A stretch of DNA of 64,000 nt from Bacillus sp. X1(2014) (GTDB taxonomy: Bacteria > Bacillota > Bacilli > Bacillales_B > DSM-18226), in the NCBI RefSeq assembly GCF_007678255.1, contig NZ_VEED01000003.1, forward strand, positions 395,472 to 459,471, given 5' to 3'. This document shows positions 47,396 through 57,058 of the stretch, in pieces; the first letter of the stretch is position 1, and the number at the start of each line of letters is the position of its first letter. The position numbers were made by a program, and so were the translations under genes. The notes under the pieces were generated by a model, which saw only the letters and a program-made list of their open reading frames with translations, did not search any database and had not been told where the DNA came from.

Positions 47396-48103
47396 ATGTC
47401 AGATGTAAATATATTTTTAGCATTAGGGGCAGGATTTTTAAGTTTTATTTCACCTTGTTGTTTACCGCTTTATCCTGCATTTCTCTCATATATCACAGGT
47501 ATGTCTGTTGGTGAGTTAAAGAGTGAAAATGCCATGCTTCAAAGACGGAGTCTACTCCACACCTTATTTTTTCTATTAGGCTTTTCAATTATTTTTATTG
47601 CGATTGGATTTGGAACTTCGTTTCTAGGAAGCTTTTTCTTACAGTATAAAGATCTGATTCGTCAGCTGGGCGGAATTTTTATTGTCTTCTTTGGTTTAGT
47701 GATTGTTGGGATCTTAAATCCGAAGTTTATGATGAAGGATCGCCGCATTGAATTTAAAAATCGTCCTTCTGGATATTTTGGTTCTGTGTTAATTGGAATG
47801 GCATTTGCGGCTGGATGGACACCATGTACAGGTCCAATTCTTTCATTTGTTATCTCGCTAGCAGCGACTAATCCTGGTTCTGGGATGATGTATATGATTG
47901 CTTATTCGCTAGGTTTTGCGATCCCTTTCTTTATTCTTTCATTCTTCCTTGGCCGGATGAATTGGATTAAGAAGAACAGCGGAAAAATTGTCAAAATCGG
48001 TGGTTACATAATGATTGTCATGGGGATTGTTCTATTCTTTGACTGGATGACAAAAATCATATCAATCTTTTCAAATCTGTTTGGTGGCTTTACAGGGTTC
48101 TAA
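47396..48103 (+). CDS. ccdA: thiol-disulfide carrier CcdA
   Basis: 235 aa, six transmembrane helices. The redox cysteines are in [11 protein letters not shown] (helix 1) and GWTPCTGPI (helix 4). It moves reducing equivalents across the membrane for cytochrome c maturation and for spore thiol-oxidoreductases. Confidence 0.95.
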   Translation: MSDVNIFLALGAGFLSFISPCCLPLYPAFLSYITGMSVGELKSENAMLQRRSLLHTLFFLLGFSIIFIAIGFGTSFLGSFFLQYKDLIRQLGGIFIVFFGLVIVGILNPKFMMKDRRIEFKNRPSGYFGSVLIGMAFAAGWTPCTGPILSFVISLAATNPGSGMMYMIAYSLGFAIPFFILSFFLGRMNWIKKNSGKIVKIGGYIMIVMGIVLFFDWMTKIISIFSNLFGGFTGF

Positions 48104-48278
48104 ATATATAAAAATATAAATATTAATTGTATAGGAAATTCCTGAGGAGGTTTTTCCTTTTTTATATTAATAATTAGGTTGGTAAAAATGGGTTACTTTT
48201 TATTGAGATAATTTTTTTCAAATCAATTTATTTGAGTTATAATGGGTAAGTAAATAAATTAGATAAGGAATGAATCTA

Positions 48279-48758
48279 ATGAACATAGTTCTTGCTTCTT
48301 CAATTGGAGCGGTGTTTATGGGTAGTCTGGCCTTAGTGGTCCGGATGAAAGCCGCAAAAAAACCCACCAATGCTCGTAAAATAATTCTACCGCCTCTGTT
48401 CATGTCGAGTGGGGCATTAATGTATATTGAACCGCAATTTAGATTAACTGGAGCAGAAATGATCGAGGCAGCGATTGTGGGGATGCTATTCTCTATTTTA
48501 CTCATTAAAACCTCCAAGTTTGAGATTCGAGATAACGATATTTATCTAAAGCGATCCAAAGCATTTTTCTTTATTTTGATTGGCCTTTTAGTTGTTCGCC
48601 TAGTTATGAAGTCGATACTAAGTGCGACCATCGATATTGGTGAACTAAGCGGCATGTTCTTCTTCCTGGCGTATTGTATGATTGTGCCTTGGCGGCTTGC
48701 GATGTATTTGGATTACAAAAAGTTATTTAAACAACTGCATGGTGGGAAGCAGATATAG
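48279..48758 (+). CDS. ccdC: CcdC family membrane protein
   Basis: 159 aa with four helices. RKIILPPLFMSSGALM and TSKFEIRDNDIYLKRSKAF are near-identical to B. subtilis CcdC (YneJ). Start ATG 48279, 9 nt after AAGGA. In B. subtilis a CheY-like gene (yneI) lies between ccdA and ccdC; here only 175 bp separate them. Confidence 0.9.
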   Translation: MNIVLASSIGAVFMGSLALVVRMKAAKKPTNARKIILPPLFMSSGALMYIEPQFRLTGAEMIEAAIVGMLFSILLIKTSKFEIRDNDIYLKRSKAFFFILIGLLVVRLVMKSILSATIDIGELSGMFFFLAYCMIVPWRLAMYLDYKKLFKQLHGGKQI

Positions 48759-48865
48759 TTTGGTGTGGGACTGGTCCATTATTGGATCAGTTTTTTGATT
48801 TATTTTTAGGTAAGTTTAGGAAACATTAACGAAAGTGGCATTGTTGCAATTGAGTATTTGGGGTC

Positions 48866-48955
48866 ATTTACCGAGAAGTGTAAAGAAGAGGACTTGCGGT
48901 AAATCCATGGTGTTTCATTTACCGAAGAGTGTAAAAAAGAGGACTTACGGTAAAT
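48866..48955. repeat. two ~51-bp palindromic repeats
   Basis: Units 48866-48904 and 48917-48955: ATTTACCG, about 23 nt containing AGAGGACTT, CGGTAAAT. The start-to-start distance is 51 bp. Same CGGTAAAT and AGAGGACT elements as the 36249 array. Not associated with a gene end except the nearby yneK terminator. Confidence 0.75.
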
Positions 48956-49001
48956 CAAAGTCTTGGTTTAATGACTATACGATTAATATTGAAAAACAAA
49001 A

Positions 49002-49023
49002 AACCGTCCCTTGATGGACGGTT
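49002..49023 (-). terminator. yneK terminator
   Basis: AACCGTCC / GGACGGTT, 6-nt loop, with T6 or more on the minus strand. It overlaps the stop codon of the gene. Confidence 0.85.
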
Positions 49024-49447
49024 AAAATAGGTGCTCGAATGGAGCAACATCAATTCGATTTTCAAAAAGCTTTTTACGTAAGAATTTATGATCTCTTTTT
49101 GGTGTTGCTTGAATATAGCCGCGAATTACTAGATCTTGAGTAATTTTTGGAGCCTTTTCTTTTAAGGCAATTTCGCCAATTTTTCCAGCAATCTTATGTC
49201 TTGCTACATCACGGAAAAGTTCAGGAACAGGGCTGACTAAATCCTCTAGGAGCTCCTTCTCCTCAGATCCCCACAAGTGACGGGATTCATTAACATAATG
49301 TTCTTCCCAATCCATAACAGACTTGCCGTCTTCTTTTGGCATCTTTTTTAAAAACTTCCGGAACATAAAAAATCCACCGATAGCAAAAGAACCTACTAGG
49401 AAAACTACCCAGAACAGGATAAACCATAAAAACCAACCATGAAGCAT
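49022..49447 (-). CDS. yneK: DUF2621 membrane-anchored protein YneK
   Basis: 141 aa. N-terminal transmembrane helix (about 5-26), then a soluble domain (DUF2621) with DWEEHYVNESRHLWG and DVARHKIAGKIGEIA. Start ATG 49447, 5 nt after AGGTGA. Function unknown; conserved next to ccdC. Confidence 0.88.
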   Translation of the reverse strand: MLHGWFLWFILFWVVFLVGSFAIGGFFMFRKFLKKMPKEDGKSVMDWEEHYVNESRHLWGSEEKELLEDLVSPVPELFRDVARHKIAGKIGEIALKEKAPKITQDLVIRGYIQATPKRDHKFLRKKLFENRIDVAPFEHLF

Positions 49448-49651
49448 TCTATTCACCTACATAAATAACTATATTTTCATCTTATTATAGTCTTTTTCTA
49501 TAAGTTTAGACAAGTATTGGACATAATTGTATGGATTTAGCCTGATGATCTTATGCTGTAAATTGATTTTAAAGTAATCTCATATCAACTTAAGAATACT
49601 TTTTTGAATATTGAAAAGCTTGTCGAAAAAATGACAAATACGCGGATCTTA

Positions 49652-49680
49652 TTGATTATCACCATATTCCATTGTAATAT
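49652..49680 (+). promoter_or_regulatory. candidate promoter of tRNA-Sec
   Basis: TTGATT, 17 bp, TAATAT, 80 bp before the tRNA. The remainder of 49448-49760 shows no gene. Confidence 0.5.
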
Positions 49681-49760
49681 AACAAGTGAGAGAGATATCT
49701 ATAAGGATAGGTTAGACTGTGTTTCTATAGTCATAATTATATTGATATATTTATATTCAT

Positions 49761-49857
49761 GGGGCTGAATGGGGTACTGGTGTCCTCCACAGTCTTCAAA
49801 ACTGCTTGAGACCTGCGTGCCAGGTCTGGTGGGTTCGATTCCCACGCAGTCCCGCCA
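49761..49857 (+). tRNA. selC: selenocysteine tRNA (anticodon TCA)
   Basis: Acceptor GGGGCTGA pairs over seven of eight positions with GCAGTCCC, then G and encoded CCA. The anticodon stem CAGT/ACTG has loop CTTCAAA, anticodon TCA. The long variable arm is AGACCTG / CAGGTCT, and the T arm is GTGGG TTCGATT CCCAC. The long variable arm, extended acceptor and TCA anticodon identify tRNA-Sec. No selA, selB, selD or selenoprotein is in the window. Confidence 0.88.
49794..49855. repeat. 62-bp direct repeat, left copy (attL-like)
   Basis: From the anticodon loop to the discriminator of tRNA-Sec, identical over 62 bp to 62882-62943. This is the pattern left when an element integrates into a tRNA gene and restores its 3' end. 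Confidence 0.85.
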
Positions 49858-49940
49858 ACCTTGATATATAAGGGTTTTTTTAAGGATTTTTAATGAAGAT
49901 AATAAGGGGAATTTTTAGTATAGTTTAGTATGATAGTAAT

Positions 49941-49970
49941 GGCTTTTGTCACCAATTGGTCACCAAAGTC
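49941..49970 (-). pseudogene. possible integrase C-terminal fossil
   Basis: The minus strand reads SDFGDQLVTKA, the kind of C-terminal tail found on phage tyrosine integrases, with stops shortly upstream. It lies about 90 bp from the tRNA-Sec attachment site. The match is from memory of integrase tails and is short, so it is tentative. Confidence 0.35.
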
Positions 49971-49989
49971 ACTTTTTTATTAACTATAA

Positions 49990-50017
49990 AAACAGCAGAA
50001 GCCCTGCTGTTTTTTTG
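49990..50017. terminator. bidirectional terminator
   Basis: AAACAGCAG / CTGCTGTTT, 5-nt loop, T7 on plus and T-rich on minus. Confidence 0.85.
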
Positions 50018-50162
50018 TTTTGTAGTGTTTAAAAAGGTATACCATTATTAACATATTTCTATACTTATTTACTTGAACTTATATTGTCTGTAAAGTCTTA
50101 AAAATATTTTTTAAAACGGTTATTAAACGATAAATACCTTTATAACCCCGCTCTAAGTTGAA

Positions 50163-50219
50163 AACTACTTGAGACCTGCGTTCAAGATCTAGTGGGGTTG
50201 ATTCCCACACGTCCCGCCA
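50163..50219 (+). pseudogene. decayed tRNA-Sec 3' fragment
   Basis: AACTACTTGAGACCTGCG to CCCGCCAA aligns with the 3' part of tRNA-Sec with several substitutions and a small gap; the 5' half is missing. It looks like an older attachment-site scar. The following 50220-50420 holds nothing recognisable. Confidence 0.75.
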
Positions 50220-50421
50220 ACTAAACGGAACAACGCAACCTCTTCAAACTATATGTTTAAGATTCCGTAAAAATAGGCAGCCGGTTTTAGGACAAAAGTA
50301 TTTATTTAACTCAAATTAAAGGGAGTCTTTTTTTAAAAAAATTCATCTTATTTTTGTATTTTTCCGTATCATTATGTAGTTCCTATTATAAAGTAAAGCT
50401 ACGTTTTTAATAATGAAAGTG

Positions 50422-50435
50422 TGAAAGCGTTTAAT
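50422..50435. promoter_or_regulatory. CcpA cre-like site
   Basis: TGAAAGCGTTTAAT, one mismatch to TGWAARCGYTWNCW, 196 bp upstream of glutamate dehydrogenase. Carbon repression of catabolic rocG via cre is known in B. subtilis. Confidence 0.55.
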
Positions 50436-50630
50436 ATTTTGGATTATAGTGAAGAGTTAACCTGAGTAGAGCAGGTGAAGAAAACAAGGCTTCAAATACT
50501 TTTTTGTTCATTTCATTTTTAGGATTCAGGAGGTGGGGATTTCCCAAATTTCATACTTCAGCATGGAAGAATTCTATTAGATGATCGGGTTCAAATTAAC
50601 CATTTTATAGACTAAGAGGTGTAAAGAAAA

Positions 50631-51923
50631 ATGACAGTACTTGTTAATAGTGATCAAGTCCAAAAGCCAGGTAATAAGCAAAGTGAAACAAAAGATTTAT
50701 TAAGTTCAACTCAGTTGATCATAAAAGAGGCGGTTCAAAATTTAGGGTATACCGATGATGTATATGAGCTGTTAAAGGAACCACTTAGAACTATCACGGT
50801 ACGTATCCCAGTACGAATGGATGACGGGTCTATTAAAATATTTACCGGTTACCGCTCGCAACATAACGATGCAGTAGGTCCGACAAAAGGTGGAGTACGT
50901 TTTCATCCTGAAGTTAATGAGGCTGAGGTAAAAGCGTTATCGATTTGGATGAGTCTAAAGTGCGGGATTGCAAATCTCCCTTACGGCGGTGGAAAAGGTG
51001 GTATTATTTGTGACCCGAGAAAAATGTCGTTTAGGGAACTGGAGAGATTAAGTCGTGGATATGTTCGTGCAATCAGCCAAATTGTCGGCCCGACAAAAGA
51101 CATTCCGGCACCCGATGTGTATACAAATTCTCAAATCATGGCGTGGATGATGGATGAGTACAGTCGTCTTCGTGAATTTGATTCTCCTGGTTTTATTACG
51201 GGTAAGCCGGTTGTTTTAGGGGGGTCACACGGTCGTGAAACAGCAACAGCTCGCGGTGTAACAATTTGTATTGAAGAAGCTGTAAAGAAAAAAAACATTG
51301 AATTACAAGGTGCACGAATCGTAATTCAAGGCTTTGGAAATGCAGGAAGTTTTTTGGCCAAATTCATGCATGACGCCGGCGCAAAGGTGATTGGTATTTC
51401 AGATGCATATGGCGCTCTATATGATCCAGAAGGACTTGATATTGATTATTTACTTGAACGACGCGATAGTTTTGGTACAATAACAACTTTATTTACTAAT
51501 GTCATTACGAATCAAGAATTGCTTGAAAAAGAATGTGACATTCTTGTACCAGCTGCCATTTCAAACCAAATTACAGCAGAAAATGCTGGTCGTATTAAAG
51601 CAACAATTGTGGTGGAGGCAGCGAATGGACCAACATCCCTTGAAGCGACAAAAATTTTGGATGAAAGAGGAATCCTCCTTGTACCGGACATACTGGCAAG
51701 TACAGGTGGTGTCACCGTTTCTTACTTTGAATGGGTTCAAAATAATCAAGGATATTATTGGTCAGAGGATGAGGTTGCTGAAAAACTGAGAAACGTAATG
51801 GTCGCTTCCTTTGAAGAAATTTATCAAACATCACAGACCCGTCATGTTGATATGCGTTTAGCAGCATACATGGTTGGCATAAGAAAACCGGCAGAAGCTT
51901 CGCGTTACCGGGGCTGGATATAA
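50631..51923 (+). CDS. catabolic glutamate dehydrogenase (GudB/RocG family)
   Basis: 430-aa hexameric NAD-linked GDH. Substrate Lys in VGPTKGGVRFHP region, catalytic Lys in PYGGGKGGI, Asp in IPAPDVYTN, Rossmann motif GFGNAGS. It deaminates glutamate to 2-oxoglutarate. Compared with RocG/GudB of about 424 aa it is full length, with a slightly longer N-terminus. It neighbours the glutaminase operon, so glutamine-derived glutamate can be oxidised. A cre-like site lies upstream. Confidence 0.93.
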   Translation: MTVLVNSDQVQKPGNKQSETKDLLSSTQLIIKEAVQNLGYTDDVYELLKEPLRTITVRIPVRMDDGSIKIFTGYRSQHNDAVGPTKGGVRFHPEVNEAEVKALSIWMSLKCGIANLPYGGGKGGIICDPRKMSFRELERLSRGYVRAISQIVGPTKDIPAPDVYTNSQIMAWMMDEYSRLREFDSPGFITGKPVVLGGSHGRETATARGVTICIEEAVKKKNIELQGARIVIQGFGNAGSFLAKFMHDAGAKVIGISDAYGALYDPEGLDIDYLLERRDSFGTITTLFTNVITNQELLEKECDILVPAAISNQITAENAGRIKATIVVEAANGPTSLEATKILDERGILLVPDILASTGGVTVSYFEWVQNNQGYYWSEDEVAEKLRNVMVASFEEIYQTSQTRHVDMRLAAYMVGIRKPAEASRYRGWI

Positions 51924-51991
51924 GGCTAAAAGGTTCATAGAAACAAAGAATGTCGTGCACGAAAACTTACTAGCTTGATTAAAAGAAAATG

Positions 51992-52005
51992 TGAAAACGC
52001 TTAAA
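51992..52005. promoter_or_regulatory. CcpA cre-like site
   Basis: TGAAAACGCTTAAA, one mismatch to the cre consensus, 94 bp before the thioesterase gene. Confidence 0.5.
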
Positions 52006-52098
52006 TTTCGGGTTTTTGTTTTTAGGTAGGAAGAGGATAACCCTGTAATGATGTAAATATAACGTAAACAGATTGATATGTTTTAGGGAGATGTATGT

Positions 52099-52599
52099 AT
52101 GGAAGTAAAATACTGTAAAGAATCACGAGTGATACGAACTAGTCGTGTATTCCCAAACGATGTAAATAATCACAATACTTTATTTGGTGGTCGGTTAATG
52201 AGTGATTTAGATCAAATCGCTTCCATTTCCGCAGCGCGTCATAGTCGAAGGGAATGTGTCACGGCTTCAACAGATTCAGTTGACTTTTTACATCCCATTC
52301 GACCAACAGATTCAGTCTGTTTCGAATCGTATGTGACATGGACAGGTACTTCATCAATGGAGGTATTTGTAAAAATTATTGCAGAAGACTTAAAAAGCGG
52401 TGAGCGTAAGATGGCAGCGACTGCCCTCTTAACATTTGTTGCACTTGATGAACATGAACGCCCAACGCGTGTTCCACAAGTTATTCCGGAAACAAAAGAA
52501 GAGAGAAAATTACACGAAACTGCTCCAGCGCGAACAAGAATGCGCAAAGAAAGAAAACAAAAAAGTAAAGAACTAGCCTCATTTTTAACTACAAATTAG
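52099..52599 (+). CDS. hotdog acyl-CoA thioesterase (YkhA-like)
   Basis: 166 aa single hotdog domain. VFPNDVNNHNTLFGGRLMSDLD carries the catalytic Asn/Asp region of the acyl-CoA thioesterase (BFIT/YciA/YkhA) group. A basic C-terminal tail follows. It hydrolyses acyl-CoA; specificity unknown. GGGAG ribosome site. Confidence 0.9.
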   Translation: MEVKYCKESRVIRTSRVFPNDVNNHNTLFGGRLMSDLDQIASISAARHSRRECVTASTDSVDFLHPIRPTDSVCFESYVTWTGTSSMEVFVKIIAEDLKSGERKMAATALLTFVALDEHERPTRVPQVIPETKEERKLHETAPARTRMRKERKQKSKELASFLTTN

Positions 52600-52623
52600 C
52601 TCTTGAATTAACATAAAAGTTTA

Positions 52624-52654
52624 AAGCCTGTATCAATTAGGATCAGGCTTTTTT
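52624..52654 (+). terminator. terminator
   Basis: AAGCCTG / CAGGCTT and T6, between the thioesterase and the convergent ger operon. Confidence 0.85.
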
Positions 52655-52685
52655 CTTTTTCTAACTATTGCTACTCTTAACAATC

Positions 52686-53897
52686 TCAATTTTTGAAGCT
52701 TGACGATCCATAATCCATAATAGTTAATTTCACGTTGTATTCAATTGGAACTTCACTAAATGTTTGGTCCCAATCTTTTTTGACTTTTTCCCATACTTTA
52801 GGATGTTCAATTCTCAATCGGTTTCCGAAGCCGGCAACGTCGACTTGGTAATCCTTTTGCATTTTTTCTCCTACATTATTTACCATTCGTTTTACTTCTT
52901 CTTCAGCGGCTTTTTCAGCTCTTTTTAAAAATTTATTTTCAGAAGTTTCCCCCGTAACCACCCAATTTTCAGAAAGTCGCCCTTCTGATTCGATTTTTAC
53001 ATCAAAAGAGATGTTGTTCCCATTAACATGAGGTGTAATTTTACTTTTCATTGTCTTTACCTCGTAAATGATTGGCTGATTTGTCGCTGCATTAAAGCTT
53101 TTGACCAAACCGCCTTTTCCCTTTCCAGTTATCCACGTTAAGCCTTCCATTTCCTCTTCATTCAAAAAACCAATCAGCTTTTTTGTCTTTCCTGTAATCA
53201 CGGCAGCTCCTGAAAATTTAACTTCTCCGTTCGTCGGAATAACATTTTGCATAAGAAAACTAGATCCAGAATGCATCTTGCCTTCTAATTTGGCAAGTGA
53301 CATAGGGGGCAAAATCTTTGTTGTTCGATATTCATTATCTGAAATTCCAATCAAACGGAACGCTGGAATTTTTCCTGATCCTTTTGATTCTAGTGTCTCA
53401 TTTGCCCGCCCCTTGCTAATGAACACAAGACAGCTTGGTCTAATTTCATTATCACGAAGTTGTTGATCAACTAATTGTTCCAATCTATACTTACGTACAA
53501 GATCCTCACTAATAACAATCACTTTAAGGTGGGGGCTGAATATGGGGCGATCACTTCTCAATGAAAATTCGCGACTCATTTGATGGATGGAATCACCGGT
53601 TTCAGAAATATTCAAGTAAGGTTTTTGTTGTGATTCCCCGCCTTTACTCTCTGAACTTGTTTCTTGTGGGTTAACAATTTGATAAGTCATGGTTATTTTT
53701 TCTGTTTGGTTATATCCTCCTCCTTGTTGCTCTAATTCTTTCTCAAGAGTTGACTCTTTTCCTTCATCTAATGCCAAACCTACACTTAAACCTATTTCTT
53801 CAATTTCGTTACTGCTCCAGCAACCTGTAAGAAACAGGAGTAATAGAATGGAAAGTATACCCTTGAGGGACTGTACGTTGTTATTGCTTTGCTTCAT
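52686..53897 (-). CDS. germinant receptor subunit C, lipoprotein
   Basis: Ger(x)C protein of about 403 aa. N-terminal signal peptide with lipobox LTGC, then three-domain GerC body. Start ATG 53897 behind GGAAGGTGGG; the longer frame to 53975 has no site. Overlaps the GerB subunit gene by 17 bp. It sits on the outer face of the spore inner membrane as part of an A/B/C receptor. Confidence 0.92.
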   Translation of the reverse strand: MKQSNNNVQSLKGILSILLLLFLTGCWSSNEIEEIGLSVGLALDEGKESTLEKELEQQGGGYNQTEKITMTYQIVNPQETSSESKGGESQQKPYLNISETGDSIHQMSREFSLRSDRPIFSPHLKVIVISEDLVRKYRLEQLVDQQLRDNEIRPSCLVFISKGRANETLESKGSGKIPAFRLIGISDNEYRTTKILPPMSLAKLEGKMHSGSSFLMQNVIPTNGEVKFSGAAVITGKTKKLIGFLNEEEMEGLTWITGKGKGGLVKSFNAATNQPIIYEVKTMKSKITPHVNGNNISFDVKIESEGRLSENWVVTGETSENKFLKRAEKAAEEEVKRMVNNVGEKMQKDYQVDVAGFGNRLRIEHPKVWEKVKKDWDQTFSEVPIEYNVKLTIMDYGSSSFKN

Positions 53898-54984
53898 GCT
53901 TTCCCACCTTCCATCTTGAAACAATGAGAAGCAGCAACGGTAGTGAACCAAATAAATATAACGCGGCATTGCCAATCATATCGCCGAGTTTAAATAGGTC
54001 ATTAATATTTTTCGGCATTCTCGTAATGATGTAAATAACCGGAAGTAATCCATACAAAAATGGATGAATATTCTTTTTGAAGAGTTGAGCCAGTCCCAAA
54101 GCAGCCGCATAGTAGGCGATGGTAAATGTAGCAAATATTTGCATGATCCATATTACGAGTAAAAGAGACTCAAATCTTTCAAAGATTAAGCCGGGGATTT
54201 CAAAACTTCTTATCAATTCAAGGGACGGCCACGTTCTTGTGACCACTCCATCGACGGATAACGCCCCGATAACCATAATGACGGTTATTACATAAAAAAT
54301 TAAGGGTATGGCTATTCCGACTACTACAGCTTTTACTGCTTTATCCGGATGTATCATAAATGCCGGAAGGATCAACATGATTTCCAAACCTGTATATGCG
54401 AGAGCCGTTGTCTTTACCCCTTTTAGTACAGGTATGACTCCCAAACCTAATACTGGACGAAGATTATCCATCTCAAATATTCCGAAACTCATAAAGGTAA
54501 CCAGCAAAAAAAGGATAACCGTTATAGGGAAAATAATTTCAAACATCCGTGCGATTGGGTTGATGCCTCCAATGGTCAAATAGAGACCTACCCAAATAAA
54601 TGACATAGTAATTGCCCAAACGGGGGTGCCTTCCAGTAAATAAAATCCTGTTACTTCCACCATGGCACGGACTTGAAACCCGGCAGTTATTAATAAATAA
54701 CATATAAAAAGAACACTGAGAAGCCCGCCTACCCATTTACCTGCGATTATACGACTATATTGATAAAAAGTTTTTTCGGGAAACTGTTGGCTTAATTTCA
54801 CAATCATAACCCCAGCCATCATCGCGATTAGTCCGCCTATAATAACGGTAATCCAAACATCCGGTGTTTTTACCTTTTCTACAGATGCCCTGGGCAGTGT
54901 GAGGATCCCTGTTCCAAGTATAAAGTTGATGACGACAACAGCTGCTTGGGGAGTGGTTATTCGGTCTTTGGGACTAAGAATCAT
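53881..54984 (-). CDS. germinant receptor subunit B (GerAB family)
   Basis: 367-aa membrane protein of the APC fold with about 10 helices (spore germination permease family; FILGTGILTLPR in helix 1). The B subunit is the nutrient-binding part of the receptor. Gap of 26 bp to gerA. Germinant not deducible. Confidence 0.93.
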   Translation of the reverse strand: MILSPKDRITTPQAAVVVINFILGTGILTLPRASVEKVKTPDVWITVIIGGLIAMMAGVMIVKLSQQFPEKTFYQYSRIIAGKWVGGLLSVLFICYLLITAGFQVRAMVEVTGFYLLEGTPVWAITMSFIWVGLYLTIGGINPIARMFEIIFPITVILFLLVTFMSFGIFEMDNLRPVLGLGVIPVLKGVKTTALAYTGLEIMLILPAFMIHPDKAVKAVVVGIAIPLIFYVITVIMVIGALSVDGVVTRTWPSLELIRSFEIPGLIFERFESLLLVIWIMQIFATFTIAYYAAALGLAQLFKKNIHPFLYGLLPVIYIITRMPKNINDLFKLGDMIGNAALYLFGSLPLLLLIVSRWKVGKHEAKQ

Positions 54985-55010
54985 CTTGGGTTCACTTCCT
55001 TCGAAGTAGG

Positions 55011-56585
55011 CTATCCTTTACGAAATTGATCTTTCGTATGCATCATCTTCGGACGACGTTTCATCATCTGAATAGGCATGCGGATCATAAAATCTTTCAA
55101 GTCACTTAATCGATAAGGTACAGCAGGACTGGTATAAGGTACGCCAAAACTCTTCAGTTTCACCAAATGACTGCAAAGCAAGAGGAAAAACAGAATAACT
55201 CCGTACAATCCAAACAATGCAGCAGCAAACATGGCTACAAAGCGAAGAATACGCAAGGGGATCCCAGCACTATAACTCGGAATGGCAAAGGAAGAAATGG
55301 CGGTTATTGCTACTACAATAACCATAATATTACTAACAATCCCTGCTTGGACGGCTGCTTCACCGATGATTAGTCCGCCAACAATCCCCATCGCTGGGCC
55401 AATGGGTTTAGGTAAGCGCAGCCCAGCTTCCCGTAAAATTTCGAGGGCAATTTCCATAAGCAATGCTTCTATTAGTGAGGGGAACGGAACACCTTCCCTA
55501 GTTCCTGTAATTGAAATGGCTAACTTGCTTGGGATCAATCCCTGATGAAACGAGATAAAAGAAATATAAAGTGAAGGTGCAAACAATGTAATAAGGGCTG
55601 CTCCAAAACGTAAAAGACGGAAGAGGGAGCCGGGAATCCATCGTTCATAATAATCTTCCGGCGATTGCAATAACATACTAAACGTAACCGGTGCGATCAA
55701 AGCGAAAGGTGTTCCATCTAACAAGATTGCCACTCGTCCTTCCATCAATGCGCTGATTACACGGTCAGGACGCTCTGTACTTTGTACTTGCGGAAAGGGA
55801 CTAAGGTAATTATCTTCGATCAGTTGCTCTACATAGCCTGATTCCGGTACATGATCCATATCGATCTTCTGAATTCTTTTCTTTACTTCTTCTAGTAATT
55901 CCGGGTTAGCAATCTCATTCATATAGGCGATGGCCAATTCTTTTTTTGCCCGTTTTCCTATTTGGAATTTTATTAATGTTAAGTTCACGTTTTCACCATG
56001 GCGTCGCAAAAGGGCGGTATTATCGGATAAAATTTCAGTAAAACCAACTCGTGGACCCCTGACCAGTGCTTCTGATACCGGCTCTTCAATATTCCGTTTG
56101 TTTGCTTTGGTTGTACCAAGAATGAACGCATCTGATAGTCCATCAATCAAAAGGGCTGTCATACCTGTCAATATTTTTGCTATCAACTCTTTAATATGAT
56201 TGACTTCTTTTATTTCACTAATAGAAAGAATTTGATTTTTAATAAACTCTTTTGAAATGGTTCCTTTTACATAAGGGGGTTCCAGTTTAAATTCGTTGAA
56301 AAAATCAACCATCAATGATTTCATAATATGTTTGTCGATGAGATCTTTATCGGACAGTCCTTCTACAAAAATGATGGCCGACCGAATGCCTGTACGCCCG
56401 ATACTAAACTCCCGAACGTGCACATCCGAGTTAAGACTGATTTCTTGCCTGATAAGTTCCAAATCCAAGGTAAAATCGCCCGTAAAATGACCTGTTGGAT
56501 ATTTATAAGGCTTATAATCTTCCTTTTTTTCACTTTCATTTGTATGGTTTCTTATTTTTCTGATCTTTGATTTCCAGATTCTCAT
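55011..56585 (-). CDS. germinant receptor subunit A (GerAA family)
   Basis: 524 aa. N-terminal cytoplasmic domain, then five or so C-terminal helices and a basic tail. GerA-family motifs include [19 protein letters not shown], the P-rich [20 protein letters not shown] and [18 protein letters not shown]. Start ATG 56585, 6 nt after GAGGA and overlapping the stop of the preceding small ORF (TGATG). The TTG frame start at 56612 would overlap that ORF. Confidence 0.93.
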   Translation of the reverse strand: MRIWKSKIRKIRNHTNESEKKEDYKPYKYPTGHFTGDFTLDLELIRQEISLNSDVHVREFSIGRTGIRSAIIFVEGLSDKDLIDKHIMKSLMVDFFNEFKLEPPYVKGTISKEFIKNQILSISEIKEVNHIKELIAKILTGMTALLIDGLSDAFILGTTKANKRNIEEPVSEALVRGPRVGFTEILSDNTALLRRHGENVNLTLIKFQIGKRAKKELAIAYMNEIANPELLEEVKKRIQKIDMDHVPESGYVEQLIEDNYLSPFPQVQSTERPDRVISALMEGRVAILLDGTPFALIAPVTFSMLLQSPEDYYERWIPGSLFRLLRFGAALITLFAPSLYISFISFHQGLIPSKLAISITGTREGVPFPSLIEALLMEIALEILREAGLRLPKPIGPAMGIVGGLIIGEAAVQAGIVSNIMVIVVAITAISSFAIPSYSAGIPLRILRFVAMFAAALFGLYGVILFFLLLCSHLVKLKSFGVPYTSPAVPYRLSDLKDFMIRMPIQMMKRRPKMMHTKDQFRKG

Positions 56586-56710
56586 CACTCTTCCTCTAAT
56601 GTAATGATCCAACTAAAAAATTTCGAGATAGAATAGGGGATGAAAAACGCAATAAAAGCTTGCATAAAAACATACCAGTCTGGAAGATAGGAAGCGATCG
56701 TTGTCCACAT
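56585..56710 (-). CDS. 41-aa membrane ORF heading the ger operon
   Basis: [20 protein letters not shown] begins a 41-residue hydrophobic protein with one helix (about 13-37) and an acidic tail EEE. Ribosome site AGGTGA is 5 nt from the ATG, and its stop shares one base with the gerA start. Small D subunits are encoded beside some ger operons. This one is shorter and has no assigned family, so that role is inferred. Confidence 0.65.
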   Translation of the reverse strand: MWTTIASYLPDWYVFMQAFIAFFIPYSISKFFSWIITLEEE

Positions 56711-56765
56711 ATTTATCACCTAATAAATGTTCCATGCCTGCAGCTGACATAAGGAGCATCTTCTG

Positions 56766-56795
56766 TAGAATGTTGACATTTATAAAAAATCATTT
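56766..56795 (-). promoter_or_regulatory. candidate SigG promoter of the ger operon
   Basis: Minus strand AAATG, 18 bp, CATTCTA. The -10 matches CATNHTA and the -35 matches GHATR in four of five positions. It lies 56 bp before the small ORF. Forespore expression is known for ger operons. Confidence 0.5.
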
Positions 56796-57058
56796 CTCGA
56801 CTAGTAATATTACCTTATATAGGGAATTTATGTATCGAGTCTTAATTTTGTTCTGGCCATTCTTCATTGAAAGACGATGATCATTGGATTTTGTTAATGA
56901 CTAATATAACACTAATATGTTTTGAAACTTTTAAGTTGTTTTGTATTCTTCTGTTTGATTGTGTAGGTCTTATTATAAATTTAAAGCTACAGTATTAGAA
57001 ATTATCTATCAGTCAATGAGAAAAGAGGAACAGTAATCTTTTATTGGGGGAATTTTTA

